Source of the DNA: an uncultured Clostridium sp.
Lineage (GTDB): Bacteria; Bacillota; Clostridia; TANB77; CAG-508
Reading direction: 5' to 3'
NCBI GenBank assembly: GCA_946565805.1
Contig: CAMNWO010000019.1
Location: 1 to 32,405 of the forward strand
Length of the DNA stretch: 32,405 nt
The notes below the pieces were generated by a model. That model did no database searches, was not told the origin of the DNA, and saw nothing but the letters and a program-made list of their open reading frames with translations. The number at the start of each line of letters is the position of its first letter. The first letter of the stretch is position 1. Position numbers and translations under genes: made by a program. Positions 32,367-32,405 of the stretch are shown piece after piece.

Positions 32367-32405
32367 GGGCTGAGACACGGAGAGTGAGACATGGGGTGAG
32401 ACATG
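32367..32405. repeat. Probable partial Family A repeat at the window edge
   Basis: GGGCTGAGAC, GAGTGAGAC and GGGGTGAGACATG repeat a TGAGAC core three times in 39 bases, beside the start of yqfC. The last motif, TGAGACAT, matches the arm of Family A; the remainder, if present, is beyond the window. Confidence 0.4.

Noticed and set aside
1..32405. CRISPR arrays, tRNA or rRNA genes
   Set aside because: No regularly spaced direct repeats and no tRNA-like cloverleaf or rRNA sequence was recognised; the repeated elements are short inverted repeats.

Overview
The window is AT-rich DNA from a low-GC, Gram-positive, probably spore-forming bacterium of the Clostridia. The evidence is strong AGGAGG-type ribosome binding sites, the S10-spc-alpha gene order, zinc-binding forms of S4, S14, L24 and L36, the sporulation pair yqfC-yqfD, and DUF4364, YlbF-family and DUF3048 genes. 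An uncultured gut clostridium fits best, but that is inference. Every gene except one (the DUF4364 gene at 25630-26181) lies on the minus strand, so the window reads from high to low coordinates.

Region 1 (32405-26220): yqfC, yqfD, an unrecognised 401-residue protein in the slot where Bacillus has phoH, ybeY, a DUF3048 (YerB-like) protein, a YlbF-family protein, a membrane zinc-peptidase-like protein and a GNAT acetyltransferase. Region 2 (26215-24480): the DUF4364 gene, divergent from L-lactate dehydrogenase. Region 3 (24413-22560): a surface protein with a pilin-like N-terminus and BspA-type 26-residue repeats, interrupted by an in-frame TAA. Region 4 (22523-4665): the complete ribosomal supercluster rpsJ-rplC-rplD-rplW-rplB-rpsS-rplV-rpsC-rplP-rpmC-rpsQ-rplN-rplX-rplE-rpsZ-rpsH-rplF-rplR-rpsE-rplO-secY-[inserted gene]-adk-map-infA-rpmJ-rpsM-rpsK-rpsD-rpoA-rplQ. 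rpmD (L30) is absent from its usual place. Region 5 (4545-59): a small membrane protein, a second pilin-like surface protein with a frameshift, and a RecD2-type helicase with a frameshift.

The ribosomal cluster starts from a perfect TTGACA-N17-TATAAT promoter followed by a leader of about 270 nt with a GNRA-capped stem and an attenuator-like terminator. A second perfect consensus promoter lies in the last codons of map and should drive infA to rplQ. Gaps between genes hold at least three families of short inverted repeats, very often touching the stop codon of the preceding gene. One copy sits inside the loop of an intrinsic terminator.

The least expected observation: I find only two in-frame CGG codons in all the genes of the window, and each lies at the point where an otherwise well conserved reading frame breaks (recD2 and the first pilin-like gene). 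In both, skipping the C of CGG restores the frame. This may be indel error or gene decay, but it also fits CGG being an unassigned or stalling codon. The two genes that flank the ribosomal cluster share a pilin-like N-terminal module with unrelated C-terminal regions.
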